Positions 50,835 through 59,731 are shown, numbered from the stretch's first letter. The stretch is 64,000 nucleotides of DNA from UBA7672 sp965229115 (GCA_965229115.1 CBDDIR010000003.1:992001-1056000), one strand, 5' to 3'. Notes: generated by a model not told the origin, from the sequence alone. Numbers and translations: made by a program.

Positions 50835-53203
50835 GCCGCTCCCAACAGGCGCGGCATCCACTCATTCGGATCGTCGCCGACCTCGATGCGGATATCGTCG
50901 AGCATGCGCACCGTGCGCTCGCGGCCGGAGAGCACGGTAAGCAGATCGCGCTCGCCATTCAGGTTGAGGCGCGCCACCACGCTGTCCGCGCCATGCTTCA
51001 CCAGGAAGCAGCGCGACGTATCGGGCAGGGTTCGGATCAGATCGAACTCATGGCCCGACAGGCCGAAGCCCTTGCAGTATTCGCTTTCCTGCGCCTTGGG
51101 GTTCGGCAGGAAGATCTGCGTGGCGGACTGTTCGATCACGGCGCTGGCGATGCGGCTCTCCAGCGCGTCGCCGGTCGATTGCGTCGCGAAGCCGACGATG
51201 CCGTTGCGCTTCCGGATGGTCTTTTCCCAATCGCGGATGCGTGCCACGAAAACTTCGTCGTCCAGCGCTTTCCAACCTTCGTCGACGACGATGATCGAGG
51301 GTTGTCCGTTGAGACGTTCCTCGACGCGGTGGAAGAGGTACATCATCGCCGGCGTACGGACGACAGGATCTTCCAGAAGGTGCGTCATGTCGAACCCGGC
51401 GATGCGGGTGTCGAGATCGAGATGGTCTTCCTCGTTGTCGAACAGCCAGGCGCGGTCGCCTTCCATGATCCATGGATTGAGGCGCGAGGCGAGGTCGCCC
51501 GGTGTCGGGCGGCGGCCGCCGAGGAAGAGTTCGCGGAAGTAGCGCAGCCGGCGGAAGTTCGGCGTCTGGTCGTAGTTGGCAGAGACGGCGGACGAGATCG
51601 TCGCATTGTCTTCTGCCGACAGGATCTCGCCATTGGACGTGACGAGCTTGGCAACCCACTGCTGCAGGAAGCGGCGGTTGGACGGCGTGTCAGGCAACTG
51701 CAGTGGGTTGAAGTTCGTGCGCACGCCCGGGCGGATCAGATCGTACTTGCCGCCCATGGCGCGCAGGAAGATCTCTGCGCCGCGGTCCTTGTCGAAGAAT
51801 ACGACTTTTGGCGAGAAGCGCTCTGATTGCGCGATCAGGAAGTTGAGCACAACAGTTTTGCCGGCGCCCGACGGGCCGATGACGAGGAAGTTGCCGAGGT
51901 CGCCTTTGTGGAAGTTGAAATAGTAGGGCGAGGCCGCGGTCGTTTCGAGCAGCGTGACCGCTGGTCCCCAGTGGTTGCCGCCAGCGCGACCCACCGGATG
52001 GCTGTGGAATGAAGCGAGGCCGGCGAAGTTCGCGGACGACACCAGCGCCTTGCGCGGGATGTAATGATTGTTGCCCGGGAATTGCGCCCAGAAGCTCGGC
52101 TCGAGCGCAGCCTCTTCACGCACGCCGATGACGCCGATCTCAGTGAGCGCTGCCTGGACGTCGGCAACGGCATTGTCGAGCGGTTCGAAGTCCGGTGCGC
52201 GAACCATCAGCGTGAAATGGTGTTCGCCAAACACAGCACGACCGGCGGCCACGTCATCCTTGGCCTGAACGAGGTCGCGGCGAAGGGACAGCGCTTCATC
52301 GTCCGCAGCACGCATGCGGCGCAGGACTGTATTCATGCGGCTGAGCGCAGGCTGACGGTCCATGAACGCAAAGCTCTGCGAGATGACCATCTCGTGCGGC
52401 ACGCGCAGCAGGCTATCGAGCTGACCGGCAGACGTGTGCGGCGGGTATTCCTTCACCGACAGAATAGCGCCCAGCGTGCGTGGGCTGCGAGCATTGCCGG
52501 AGAATTCCAGCGTGTCCTTGCCGAAACTGATGCGCCGATCAACGAACGACACGCGTCCCTTTTCAAACGGAACAGGGCGCAGCTCGCCATCGAACAGGAA
52601 GGCGAGGAATTCCAGCGGCTCCGAGAACAGACCGCCGGGCGTTTCATAGGCGCCGAGAAGGCGTGGCCCGTAGGGCTGCAGCGCGGCCATCAGGCTGTCG
52701 GTTGCAGCATCGAGTTCGCGGCGGTCGCGCACACGGCTGACAGCGTCCCATTGCTTCTTCGCGCCAAGGAAGCCCGCACGAGCGAGGGCGGGTTTACGCG
52801 TGAGGGTCAGGAAGAGGTCGTTGACGAACAGGCGGCGACCGTTGAGGCGCGCACGCCAGCTCGCATCGAGATTGCGCGCGAAATGGTTGGAGAAGTCGCC
52901 TTCCAGGCCCGGCCGCACCATGTGCCGGATGACGTGCGCGCCAATCGACAGGCGCGAAGAGGCAATGCCGCGCAGCACGGTATCGCGCACATTCTTGCGG
53001 TAGTTCAGTTCCTGCGTGTCGGCTGTCTCGAAGGCAAAGCCTTGCAGGTGGATGATCTGGATCTGTGCGCCTTCGCGCGTGGCCAGCGTCGTCTCATCGA
53101 TGTGGCGCGCATACGGCAGCATGTCCGCCGCTTTCTTTTCGCGACGCGCCAGTTTCGTGTTGCCCCTCGTCCCAGTTTTCTTCTGAGGCGGCTTCTTTTT
53201 CAT
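50831..53203 (-). CDS. virB4: Type IV secretion ATPase VirB4
   Basis: The 790-residue protein has the VirB4/TrbE N-terminal domain and a C-terminal AAA-like ATPase domain with Walker A GPSGAGKT (443-450), VVFFDKDRGAEIF, Walker B IIVVDEGWKAL and the ATQS motif (GFATQSTGD). It energises pilus assembly at the inner membrane. A Lys-rich head (KKKPPQKKTGTR) precedes the domain. It overlaps virB3 upstream and virB6 downstream. Confidence 0.95.
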   Translation of the reverse strand: MKKKPPQKKTGTRGNTKLARREKKAADMLPYARHIDETTLATREGAQIQIIHLQGFAFETADTQELNYRKNVRDTVLRGIASSRLSIGAHVIRHMVRPGLEGDFSNHFARNLDASWRARLNGRRLFVNDLFLTLTRKPALARAGFLGAKKQWDAVSRVRDRRELDAATDSLMAALQPYGPRLLGAYETPGGLFSEPLEFLAFLFDGELRPVPFEKGRVSFVDRRISFGKDTLEFSGNARSPRTLGAILSVKEYPPHTSAGQLDSLLRVPHEMVISQSFAFMDRQPALSRMNTVLRRMRAADDEALSLRRDLVQAKDDVAAGRAVFGEHHFTLMVRAPDFEPLDNAVADVQAALTEIGVIGVREEAALEPSFWAQFPGNNHYIPRKALVSSANFAGLASFHSHPVGRAGGNHWGPAVTLLETTAASPYYFNFHKGDLGNFLVIGPSGAGKTVVLNFLIAQSERFSPKVVFFDKDRGAEIFLRAMGGKYDLIRPGVRTNFNPLQLPDTPSNRRFLQQWVAKLVTSNGEILSAEDNATISSAVSANYDQTPNFRRLRYFRELFLGGRRPTPGDLASRLNPWIMEGDRAWLFDNEEDHLDLDTRIAGFDMTHLLEDPVVRTPAMMYLFHRVEERLNGQPSIIVVDEGWKALDDEVFVARIRDWEKTIRKRNGIVGFATQSTGDALESRIASAVIEQSATQIFLPNPKAQESEYCKGFGLSGHEFDLIRTLPDTSRCFLVKHGADSVVARLNLNGERDLLTVLSGRERTVRMLDDIRIEVGDDPNEWMPRLLGAA

Positions 53204-53499
53204 GAGTCGTATGCGCTAGGAGAGTAGGAGTTGCAGTGCCAGTGATTGTAGTTCTTCACGCGCGGGCAGCGGCTGACCTTCTGGATCCAGAGGTCAAGCC
53301 AGCGCGGTTCGCGCAGGCACATGAGATATCCGATCACGTGCAGCACCAGCGCCGTGACGATCGCCCAGAATGACTTGGTGATCAGGAACATCTCGGTTGT
53401 GACGACGAGGTTCAGCACGAAGAACGAGTAGCTCACGCCCGCGAACATCTGCGGGCGCGTGAGGGCATTGAAAACGATGTCGCGCTCGATGCTGGCCAT
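53200..53499 (-). CDS. virB3: Type IV secretion inner-membrane protein VirB3
   Basis: The 99-residue protein begins with IERDIVFNALTRPQMFAGVSYSFF, matching the VirB3 start, has two hydrophobic segments (residues about 22-42 and 43-62) and the conserved EPRWLDLW motif. It works with VirB4. Its stop overlaps the virB4 ATG by four bases and it starts seven bases after virB2. Confidence 0.9.
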   Translation of the reverse strand: MASIERDIVFNALTRPQMFAGVSYSFFVLNLVVTTEMFLITKSFWAIVTALVLHVIGYLMCLREPRWLDLWIQKVSRCPRVKNYNHWHCNSYSPSAYDS

Positions 53500-53506
53500 G
53501 CGTTGC

Positions 53507-53818
53507 CTATCCCGCGGTCCGCGCTGCCATCTGGATGCCGCCGACGATGGTGGCGGCGCCGAACAGGATGAAGCAGCCGACGATCACGGTCAGGCCATGC
53601 TTCCAGTTCATCCGGCCGGTCAGCATCATGAAGCCGATGACCGCGACCGCGATCACCGCAGCAGCCGTCGCCAGATTGCCCAGCAGGGTGCCTTGAACCC
53701 AGTTCACTGCGCCGAGGATCGGGCCCGAGCCCTGGGGACTGTTGACCTGCGCGAAAGCCTCCTGCGCGGCGATCATTGCGCCGGCTGAAAACACGGCAAG
53801 TCGGGAAGTAAACGCCAT
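53507..53818 (-). CDS. virB2: Type IV secretion major pilin VirB2
   Basis: The 103-residue prepilin has a signal peptide (cleavage after AFA), a mature N-terminal helix (WVQGTLLGNLATAAAVIAVAVIGFMML), a short cytoplasmic loop with GRMNWKHG and a second membrane helix (LTVIVGCFILFGAATIV), the VirB2/TrbC plan. ATG 53818 overlaps the virB1 stop by one base; an in-frame GTG at 53821 is also possible. Confidence 0.9.
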   Translation of the reverse strand: MAFTSRLAVFSAGAMIAAQEAFAQVNSPQGSGPILGAVNWVQGTLLGNLATAAAVIAVAVIGFMMLTGRMNWKHGLTVIVGCFILFGAATIVGGIQMAARTAG

Positions 53819-54414
53819 CACTTGGTCTCCGGTACGCTGGTCCTGGCGAGGTAATCCATCACCGCCGCCACGTAGGCGCGGGTTTCCGTATAGGGGGGCA
53901 CGCCATTGTGCTTCCGAACGGCATTCGGCCCCGCATTGTAGGCGGCCACGGCGAGTTCCACATTGTTGTCGAACATTGCAAGCATCTGACGCAGGTACGC
54001 CGCTCCCCCCCGGGCATTCTGGGCCGGGTCACGCGGATCGACCCCAAGGTCGCCTGCGGTGGCCGGCATCAACTGCATCATACCAATCGCGCCTTTTGGC
54101 GAGACCGCGTTGTGCCGGAAGCGAGATTCGACATAGGCGATCGCCTCCAGCAGGCGCGGCGACAGGTCGCTGGCGGCGCCGGCCTGATCGAGCAGGGGTT
54201 GGGTCGACATCGGAGCCCCGACCGCTTTCGGAGCCGGTCGCACGGGGGCGATTGACTGGACGCCATCGACGGTAATGACATTGGGGCCGGCGATCGAGGT
54301 CACACCGGCCGGGCCGATCTCAAGGACCTGGGCCGCAGCGGGCAGGACGCACGCAAAGCTCACCGTCGCGCTCGCAAGGGCGCGTCGCAGAGCTGAGCTC
54401 GTCCTTCCGTCCAT
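53818..54414 (-). CDS. virB1: Lytic transglycosylase VirB1
   Basis: From the ATG at 54414 the product has 198 residues: signal peptide (cleavage near AAA-QV), a Pro/Ala linker and a SLT domain with the catalytic Glu in AIAYVESRFRHNAVSPKGAIGMMQLMP, the LGVDPRDP loop and VAAYNAGPNAVRKHNG. It would open the peptidoglycan for the secretion channel. Upstream open frame to 54624 is not supported. First gene of the virB operon. Confidence 0.92.
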   Translation of the reverse strand: MDGRTSSALRRALASATVSFACVLPAAAQVLEIGPAGVTSIAGPNVITVDGVQSIAPVRPAPKAVGAPMSTQPLLDQAGAASDLSPRLLEAIAYVESRFRHNAVSPKGAIGMMQLMPATAGDLGVDPRDPAQNARGGAAYLRQMLAMFDNNVELAVAAYNAGPNAVRKHNGVPPYTETRAYVAAVMDYLARTSVPETK

Positions 54415-54616
54415 TAGCGACCCCGTTTGCGTGATGTTGCACGCTAGCCACAGTGAACAAGGAAGTCGAGTTCCGAATACCGTTGATTCCGGGCCGGTAG
54501 ATTTTGATTTTGTAAGATTTTGTGCGGGTTTGTCGCACGCGGCGCCAGCGCCGCAATATGTGCCCGTCCCCCCAGACCAGTGACAAGGAGACTGGCAAAC
54601 GGCCTGACGGCGCGTA

Positions 54617-54635
54617 ACCCCCAAAACTGGGGGGT
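54617..54635. promoter_or_regulatory. Dyad between luxR and virB1
   Basis: ACCCCCA, four bases, then TGGGGGGT form a nearly perfect inverted repeat, flanked by a direct repeat GTAACCCC (54614-54621 and 54634-54641). It lies just after the luxR stop and 200 bases before virB1. No T-run follows on the minus strand, so it may be an operator or a weak terminator. Confidence 0.4.
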
Positions 54636-54643
54636 AACCCCGA

Positions 54644-55438
54644 TCAGATCTGAATCAGGCCCAAAGAGACGGCTTTAAGCGCCGCCTGCGTGGTCGTGCG
54701 CACGCCCAAGCGAAGGCGGGCCTGCTCAAGATGCTCGTGCACCGTGTGCTCGGAGATGTTGAGAATCTGGCCGACTTCCCAGTTGGTCTTGCCCTCGCAG
54801 ACCCACTTCAGGCATTCGATCTGGCGGTTCGTCAGGACCGATTTCTTGACTACCGGCGGGGGCTCATCGAGCGGCGCCAGCTTGGCGACCAGTCCGAGCC
54901 GCTCAGCCGCCAGATGATAATAGACGGCCAGCATGTGCAGCGCAGCAAGCGTTGTGCGCGACTCAGGCATCTTCTGGCGCGCCATCATCGACACGCCCAG
55001 TACCGAGCCGTCCGCCTGATGGATGGGCAGGTAGAAGCCATCCTGCAGGCCGAACTCGCGCGCTTCGTCATAGATCTCGGCGGAGCGGCCCTGTTTTTCC
55101 TGCTCCTCGCGGAAGGTCATCCAGGTCGTCGGCGCGGACGAGGTGAGGCCTGCGCTCAGCAGGTCGTCAGCCTTGGCTAGGTTCCGCTCATCGTAGTGCG
55201 CGCGCCAGCGCTTGTTGCTGGTGCCGGCGATGCGAGCTGCGGACGGGCGTTTCTGCGCGTCTGTGGCGCGGCACAGGACGAACGTCTCAATTTCGAAGCG
55301 GCGCATATAGTCCGCCATCGTCTGGTCGAGTTCGGCAGCGTTCTTGGCGCGAAAAGACGTCTCCGCAAATCCCAGCACGGGATCGTTCACCGACGGGTCG
55401 GCAAGAAAGGCTGCTGATGGCTTAGGTCGGACCGTCAT
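54644..55438 (-). CDS. LuxR-family regulator with autoinducer-binding domain (LuxR solo in this window)
   Basis: From the ATG at 55438 the protein has 264 residues: an N-terminal autoinducer-binding domain (about 30-180) and a C-terminal LuxR helix-turn-helix (LTNRQIECLKWVCEGKTNWEVGQILNISEHTVHEHL). Aligned to TraR, the ligand-pocket residues Trp57, Tyr61, Asp70 and Trp85 correspond to Trp78, Tyr82, Asp91 and Trp106 here; the Pro after the Asp is replaced by Asp92. Acyl-homoserine lactone binding is therefore plausible. No luxI is present nearby. It lies directly upstream of virB1 on the same strand. Confidence 0.88.
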   Translation of the reverse strand: MTVRPKPSAAFLADPSVNDPVLGFAETSFRAKNAAELDQTMADYMRRFEIETFVLCRATDAQKRPSAARIAGTSNKRWRAHYDERNLAKADDLLSAGLTSSAPTTWMTFREEQEKQGRSAEIYDEAREFGLQDGFYLPIHQADGSVLGVSMMARQKMPESRTTLAALHMLAVYYHLAAERLGLVAKLAPLDEPPPVVKKSVLTNRQIECLKWVCEGKTNWEVGQILNISEHTVHEHLEQARLRLGVRTTTQAALKAVSLGLIQI

Positions 55439-55594
55439 GAACCATACTTTGCGATATCGAACGCCCCTGCACGATATGACATTTCGTCTGAGCCGCGACC
55501 CGGAAATCAGGGAAAAGGCGGCCGCGCAGGCCGGCCCGCTGTCACAAATCGGGGAGCTTATCGCCCGGAATCGCAACCTAGGGATGCATTTGCA

Positions 55595-56833
55595 TCAGCC
55601 GGCCACGCCACGCCGACGCGCATCGTCAAGGAAGCTGCGGTGTTCGGGAGCGGAGATGGCGATCAGCGCCAGCGCCCGGTCGTCGGCGGACAGGTCCTTG
55701 AGTCGCGCGACGCCATGCTCGGTCACGACAATGTCCGTGAGAGCGCCGTCGACAGAGGGCGTCTTCAGGCTTGGCACGATCCGCGATCCGCCGCTGCCCG
55801 TGGATGCCTGCAGGGCGATGATCGATCGTCCGCCATCCGATGCGGCAGCAGCGCGCAGATAGTCCGGCGCTCCGCCCACGCTGCTGATGCGCTGTCCCGC
55901 GCGCCATTCGAGATTGAGGTTTCCGGCGAGATCGACTTCCAGAGCTGAACCGATCGATACGAACCCTGGGATCGCGGCGAGTTCGTCATGCCCATGCGTC
56001 GTGAACACATTGCGGAAGACAAAGCCTGATTGCGGAAGCCAGTCGCGGAAGCGCTGATCGCCCCGGGCAATGCCGGTGATGTGCTCGGAATACAAATCCA
56101 GCGCGCCGCTCTCTGCGAGTTGCTGGTATTCCTGCGTGATGATGCCTGAGTGAACGCGCAGGCCACGATGCAGCTTGAGCGCGGAAACGATGGCGGCGGG
56201 CGTGTCGCCAATGCCTGCCTGGAAAGTCGCGCCATCCGGCACGAGTTCAGCCACGAGCCTCGCGATTTCCTGCACGGCGGGCGAACGCTGCGGTGGCTGC
56301 GATGCGGGCGACAGCAACGGCTCGTTGATCGCGATCGTCATGGCGACGTTGTCGGCGGAGATGCCTTCCGCATTGGCGAGCGCGCGCATCTGTTCGTTGA
56401 CGAACAGGATGTTGCGTTTCGATCTCGGCCAGACGACTGAGCCCATGTCGCAAGAGTGCGCGAATGAAAAGTGGCCTTTCGCATCCGGCGGTGATGTCTG
56501 GAAAATCGCTGCATCAAAATCACTGCGAGCAAGAAGTTCGCCGATCTCGGAGTATGGGATCGCTGTCAGCGTGGTCTGACCCGACGCGATTGACGGCGCC
56601 AACGCGGGCGAAGCCATAAACGTCGTCAGGCGCACATCGCCGCGCAGCGAGCCATAATCCAGCGTGTTGATGCCGGGGATCAGGCACGACCAGAAATCGA
56701 CACCGTTCGCGAAGCCGGGATTGTCACGCAGCAAGTCATGGAAGGCCGTGCATTCGCCTGGCCCGCCCTGGAAATACACGCGCTGTCCCGGGCGAAAACT
56801 ACGCAGAAGCTCGAGGGCGGAACCGCTTCTCAC
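55595..56833 (-). CDS. Acetyl-CoA hydrolase/CoA-transferase family protein (itaconate CoA-transferase candidate)
   Basis: From GTG 56833, which overlaps the preceding stop as GTGA, the product has 412 residues. It fits the acetyl-CoA hydrolase/4-hydroxybutyrate CoA-transferase family: FQGGPGECTAFHDLL near the N terminus, ATFQAGIGDTPAAIVSAL, the SEHITG segment that would carry the catalytic Glu, and SVGGAPDYLRAA. The RipA itaconate CoA-transferase of Yersinia belongs to this family. Context with a CoA-ester lyase and a hydratase supports that role. Last gene of the operon. Confidence 0.78.
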   Translation of the reverse strand: MRSGSALELLRSFRPGQRVYFQGGPGECTAFHDLLRDNPGFANGVDFWSCLIPGINTLDYGSLRGDVRLTTFMASPALAPSIASGQTTLTAIPYSEIGELLARSDFDAAIFQTSPPDAKGHFSFAHSCDMGSVVWPRSKRNILFVNEQMRALANAEGISADNVAMTIAINEPLLSPASQPPQRSPAVQEIARLVAELVPDGATFQAGIGDTPAAIVSALKLHRGLRVHSGIITQEYQQLAESGALDLYSEHITGIARGDQRFRDWLPQSGFVFRNVFTTHGHDELAAIPGFVSIGSALEVDLAGNLNLEWRAGQRISSVGGAPDYLRAAAASDGGRSIIALQASTGSGGSRIVPSLKTPSVDGALTDIVVTEHGVARLKDLSADDRALALIAISAPEHRSFLDDARRRGVAG

Positions 56834-57678
56834 GCGAGACCGGCGGATTGGAGCAGGCGTCTTGCGCGCTCGACCACGGGCTGGTCGATCATGCGGCCAT
56901 TGTGAGAGACAACGCCGTTCACACGTGTTTCCCATGCCGCGAGAATGGCTTGCGCCTCGGCAACCGCTTCTGCGCTGAAGCCGAAGCATTCGTTGAGAAC
57001 CGGGATCTGGTTCGGATGGATGCACATCGCGCCGGTTAGGCCCATCGCGTGTGAGCGGCGGGCTTCGGCTGCGAAAGCGTCTAGGTCGGTGAAGTTGGCG
57101 ATGCCTGTCGCCATGCCGATACCCATGATGCCCCGCGCCGAAGCCGCGTACGCAATGGTCTGCGCCGCAAAGCCGAGCGAGAGCGGCGTGGGCGGCCGGC
57201 CAAGCGACAATGAGAAATCTTCGCTACCGAGCGAGAGGCCGATCAGCCGCGGGCCGTCGGCGAGGGTCGATATGCGTTCCAACGCGCGCGGGCTTTCGAT
57301 CACTGCCATGACGCCGATGGTGTAGCGGTCCAGCCCGTTCTCGTACTCCAACGCATCGAGCATCGCAGAGAGCCCCTCCAGTTCGGAGAGCGCTTCGACT
57401 TTGGGCATTACGATGGCAGTCAGTCCGCTGACCACGGCGGCTTCGAGATCGGCTTCGATATGCTCCGGATCGTTGTTCACGCGTACGGTCACGACTGCAC
57501 CGTTTGCGTGAAGCGTCTGTACCGCCTCGCGAGCTTGCGCGCGTGCCGCTGCTTTCGCGTCCGGTAACGTTGAGTCTTCCAGATCTACGATGACCGCATC
57601 CGCGCCGCGCGTGTGCGCTTTCGCCCAGCGCTGGGGCGCTGCGGCCGGCACGAAAAGCATGGACCGCCAGTTCTTCAT
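56830..57678 (-). CDS. CitE-like CoA-ester lyase (citramalyl-CoA/malyl-CoA lyase type)
   Basis: The 282-residue TIM-barrel enzyme of the HpcH/HpaI/CitE family begins WRSMLFVPAAAP and has VIVDLEDS, the Mg-binding Glu in AVIESPRAL and Asp in LGSEDFSLSLG, and the C-terminal CIHPNQIPVLNECF. The family cleaves citryl-, malyl- or citramalyl-CoA. In this operon (S)-citramalyl-CoA cleavage to acetyl-CoA and pyruvate is the best guess, matching Ccl/RipC. Overlaps both neighbouring genes by four bases. Confidence 0.85.
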   Translation of the reverse strand: MKNWRSMLFVPAAAPQRWAKAHTRGADAVIVDLEDSTLPDAKAAARAQAREAVQTLHANGAVVTVRVNNDPEHIEADLEAAVVSGLTAIVMPKVEALSELEGLSAMLDALEYENGLDRYTIGVMAVIESPRALERISTLADGPRLIGLSLGSEDFSLSLGRPPTPLSLGFAAQTIAYAASARGIMGIGMATGIANFTDLDAFAAEARRSHAMGLTGAMCIHPNQIPVLNECFGFSAEAVAEAQAILAAWETRVNGVVSHNGRMIDQPVVERARRLLQSAGLA

Positions 57679-58502
57679 ACCGACACGCCAATCCTGCCGC
57701 TCATTGCGACATACCCATCACTATCTGCGGCCCAAACATCCGCACCTGATGCGGTATCCACCAGATTTAACGTGAAGGGCGCAAGATCGAAGACGGGTCG
57801 TTGCGCGCGAAATTCGAAAGTCGCGATCCTGTCATGTGACCGATGCCGTCGGAAATGATCGACCAGCAATGTTGCCAGTAGCGGGCCATGCACGACGAGA
57901 CCCGGATACCCTTCCTCGCTCGTTGCGTAGTCGCGATCATAGTGGATGCGGTGCGCATTATAAGTCAGCGCCGAGAAGCGGAAAAGCAAGGCAGCGGTCG
58001 GGGCCATGCTACGCGTAACTTGCGCGTCGCGCTTTTCGCCTGGTGACAGCGGGCCAACATTTCCGCTTCGTTCACGGAAGACGATGTCGGCTTCATCGGT
58101 GATGCACAATGTTTCGCCAGCGTAGATATCGTGGCGCAAGGTGAGGAAGGCGAGGCGACCTGTGCGTCCGCTTTTCTCCGCAAGATTGGCGATCGTCGAG
58201 ACGCGGCGAATATCTGCGCCAAACGGGACTGGCGCGTGAAATGCCACACGACTGCCGGCAGCCATGCGCATCGGCAGATCAATCGGCGGAACGATGCCGC
58301 CTCGCCTGGGATGGCCGTCTTCGCCAATCTCCGATTGCGGCGCACCCGGCAGGAAGCAGAGCAGGTGGCCCATCGGCGGCAATGCCGATGCCTCGGGAGC
58401 TCGATCCAGCATCGCGGCTAATCTGTCGAACGGGCCGCGCACGACATGGTCGTGTTGCGTTTCGCTGCGCCCGATCCAGTCGGCCGGATTGATGTTCGTC
58501 AT
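57675..58502 (-). CDS. MaoC-like acyl-CoA hydratase (itaconyl-/mesaconyl-CoA hydratase type)
   Basis: The 275-residue protein has a degenerate N-terminal hot-dog half with WIGRSETQHDHV and a C-terminal MaoC/HTD2-like hot-dog with FRFSALTYNAHRIHYDRDYA and EGYPGLVVHGPLLATLL, containing the hydratase Asn/His pair. This two-part layout is that of mesaconyl-CoA C4 hydratase and itaconyl-CoA hydratase (Ich/RipB). It lies nine bases after the acyl-CoA dehydrogenase stop and overlaps the CoA lyase start. Confidence 0.83.
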   Translation of the reverse strand: MTNINPADWIGRSETQHDHVVRGPFDRLAAMLDRAPEASALPPMGHLLCFLPGAPQSEIGEDGHPRRGGIVPPIDLPMRMAAGSRVAFHAPVPFGADIRRVSTIANLAEKSGRTGRLAFLTLRHDIYAGETLCITDEADIVFRERSGNVGPLSPGEKRDAQVTRSMAPTAALLFRFSALTYNAHRIHYDRDYATSEEGYPGLVVHGPLLATLLVDHFRRHRSHDRIATFEFRAQRPVFDLAPFTLNLVDTASGADVWAADSDGYVAMSGRIGVSV

Positions 58503-58511
58503 GGCGCTGCC

Positions 58512-59669
58512 TCAGAACGACTTCGGCATGCCCAGCACATGCGTCGCCACATGGCTGAGGATCAGGTTGGTCGAGATGGGCGCTACCTGATAGAGCCGTG
58601 TCTCGCGGAACTTGCGCTCGATGTCGTATTCCTCGGCAAAGCCGAAGCCGCCATGCGTCTGCACGCAAACGTCGGCCGCAAACCAGCTCGCTTCCGAGGC
58701 CGTCATCTTCGCCATGTTGGCTTCCGAGCCGCAGGGCTCGCCGGCTTCGAACAGGCGCGCTGCGTGTTCGACCATAAGATTGGCGGCGGTCACCTGCACA
58801 TGCGCGCGGGCGATCGGGAATTGCACGCCCTGGTTCTCGCCAATCGGCGCGCCGAAGACAGAGCGGTCCTTCGCGTAGGCCGATGCGCGATCGACGAAGA
58901 ACTTGCCATCGCCGATGCACTCCGAGGCGATCAGGATGCGCTCGGCATTCATGCCGTCGATGATGTACCGGAAGCCAGAGCCTTCCTTGCCGATCAGGTT
59001 CTCGGCGGGCACTTCCATGTTGTCAAAGAACAGTTCGGTCGTCGCGTGGTTCAACATGGTGCGGACAGGCTTGATGGTGAGGCCGCGGCCCTTGGCTTCG
59101 CGCATGTCGACCAGCAGGACGCTCATGCCGTCGGATGTCTTGCCAGCGTCATCGCGCGGGGAGGTGCGGCAGAGCAGCACCATCAGGTCCGAATGCTCAG
59201 CGCGGCTGATCCAGATCTTGGAGCCGTTGACGACGTATTTGTCGCCGACCCTCTTCGCGAAAGTCTGGATGCGCGTCGTGTCGGTGCCGCTCGTCGGCTC
59301 CGTGACGCCGAAGGCTTGAAGCCGGAGTTCGCCGCTGGCGATGCCGGGCAGCCATTTCTGCTTCTGTGCGTCCGAGCCGTGCCGCAACAGCGTGCCCATC
59401 GTGTACATCTGCGCATGGCACGCAGCGCCATTGGCGCCAGAGCGATGGATTTCCTCCAGCACCGCGCAGGCCGCGCTGATGCCCAGCCCAGCGCCGCCGT
59501 ATTCTTCCGGGATCAGGACCGAGAGCCAGCCAGCCTCGGTGAGCGCTTTCACGAACTCGGTTGGGTAGGCACGCTCACGATCCAGTGCTCGCCAGTACGG
59601 TCCCGGAAAGCGTGCGCACAGCTTGCGCACGGCATCGCGGATTTCGGGATGGGTCTCGGCTTTGCTCAT
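58512..59669 (-). CDS. Acyl-CoA dehydrogenase
   Basis: From the ATG at 59669 the protein has 385 residues with all three acyl-CoA dehydrogenase domains. QAFGVTEPTSGTDTT and KIWISRAEHSD are FAD-contact motifs, and QTHGGFGFAEEYDIERKFRETRLYQV is the C-terminal helix region. The usual Glu in Y-E-G-T is absent (YQVAPIS); the Glu in GMNAERILIA occupies the alternative base position used by isovaleryl-CoA dehydrogenase-type enzymes. A homologous gene also accompanies itaconate genes in Pseudomonas. First gene of the operon. Confidence 0.88.
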   Translation of the reverse strand: MSKAETHPEIRDAVRKLCARFPGPYWRALDRERAYPTEFVKALTEAGWLSVLIPEEYGGAGLGISAACAVLEEIHRSGANGAACHAQMYTMGTLLRHGSDAQKQKWLPGIASGELRLQAFGVTEPTSGTDTTRIQTFAKRVGDKYVVNGSKIWISRAEHSDLMVLLCRTSPRDDAGKTSDGMSVLLVDMREAKGRGLTIKPVRTMLNHATTELFFDNMEVPAENLIGKEGSGFRYIIDGMNAERILIASECIGDGKFFVDRASAYAKDRSVFGAPIGENQGVQFPIARAHVQVTAANLMVEHAARLFEAGEPCGSEANMAKMTASEASWFAADVCVQTHGGFGFAEEYDIERKFRETRLYQVAPISTNLILSHVATHVLGMPKSF

Positions 59670-59731
59670 GGCCGCACTCTGCAACGTGGCCGCTGCCGCG
59701 TCACCTGCCAATCCCGCGTAGTGGGGAGAGG

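Noticed and set aside
46574..54414. VirB operon as part of an integrative conjugative element
   Set aside because: No relaxase, coupling protein, integrase or attachment repeats in the window, and its base composition looks like the surroundings.
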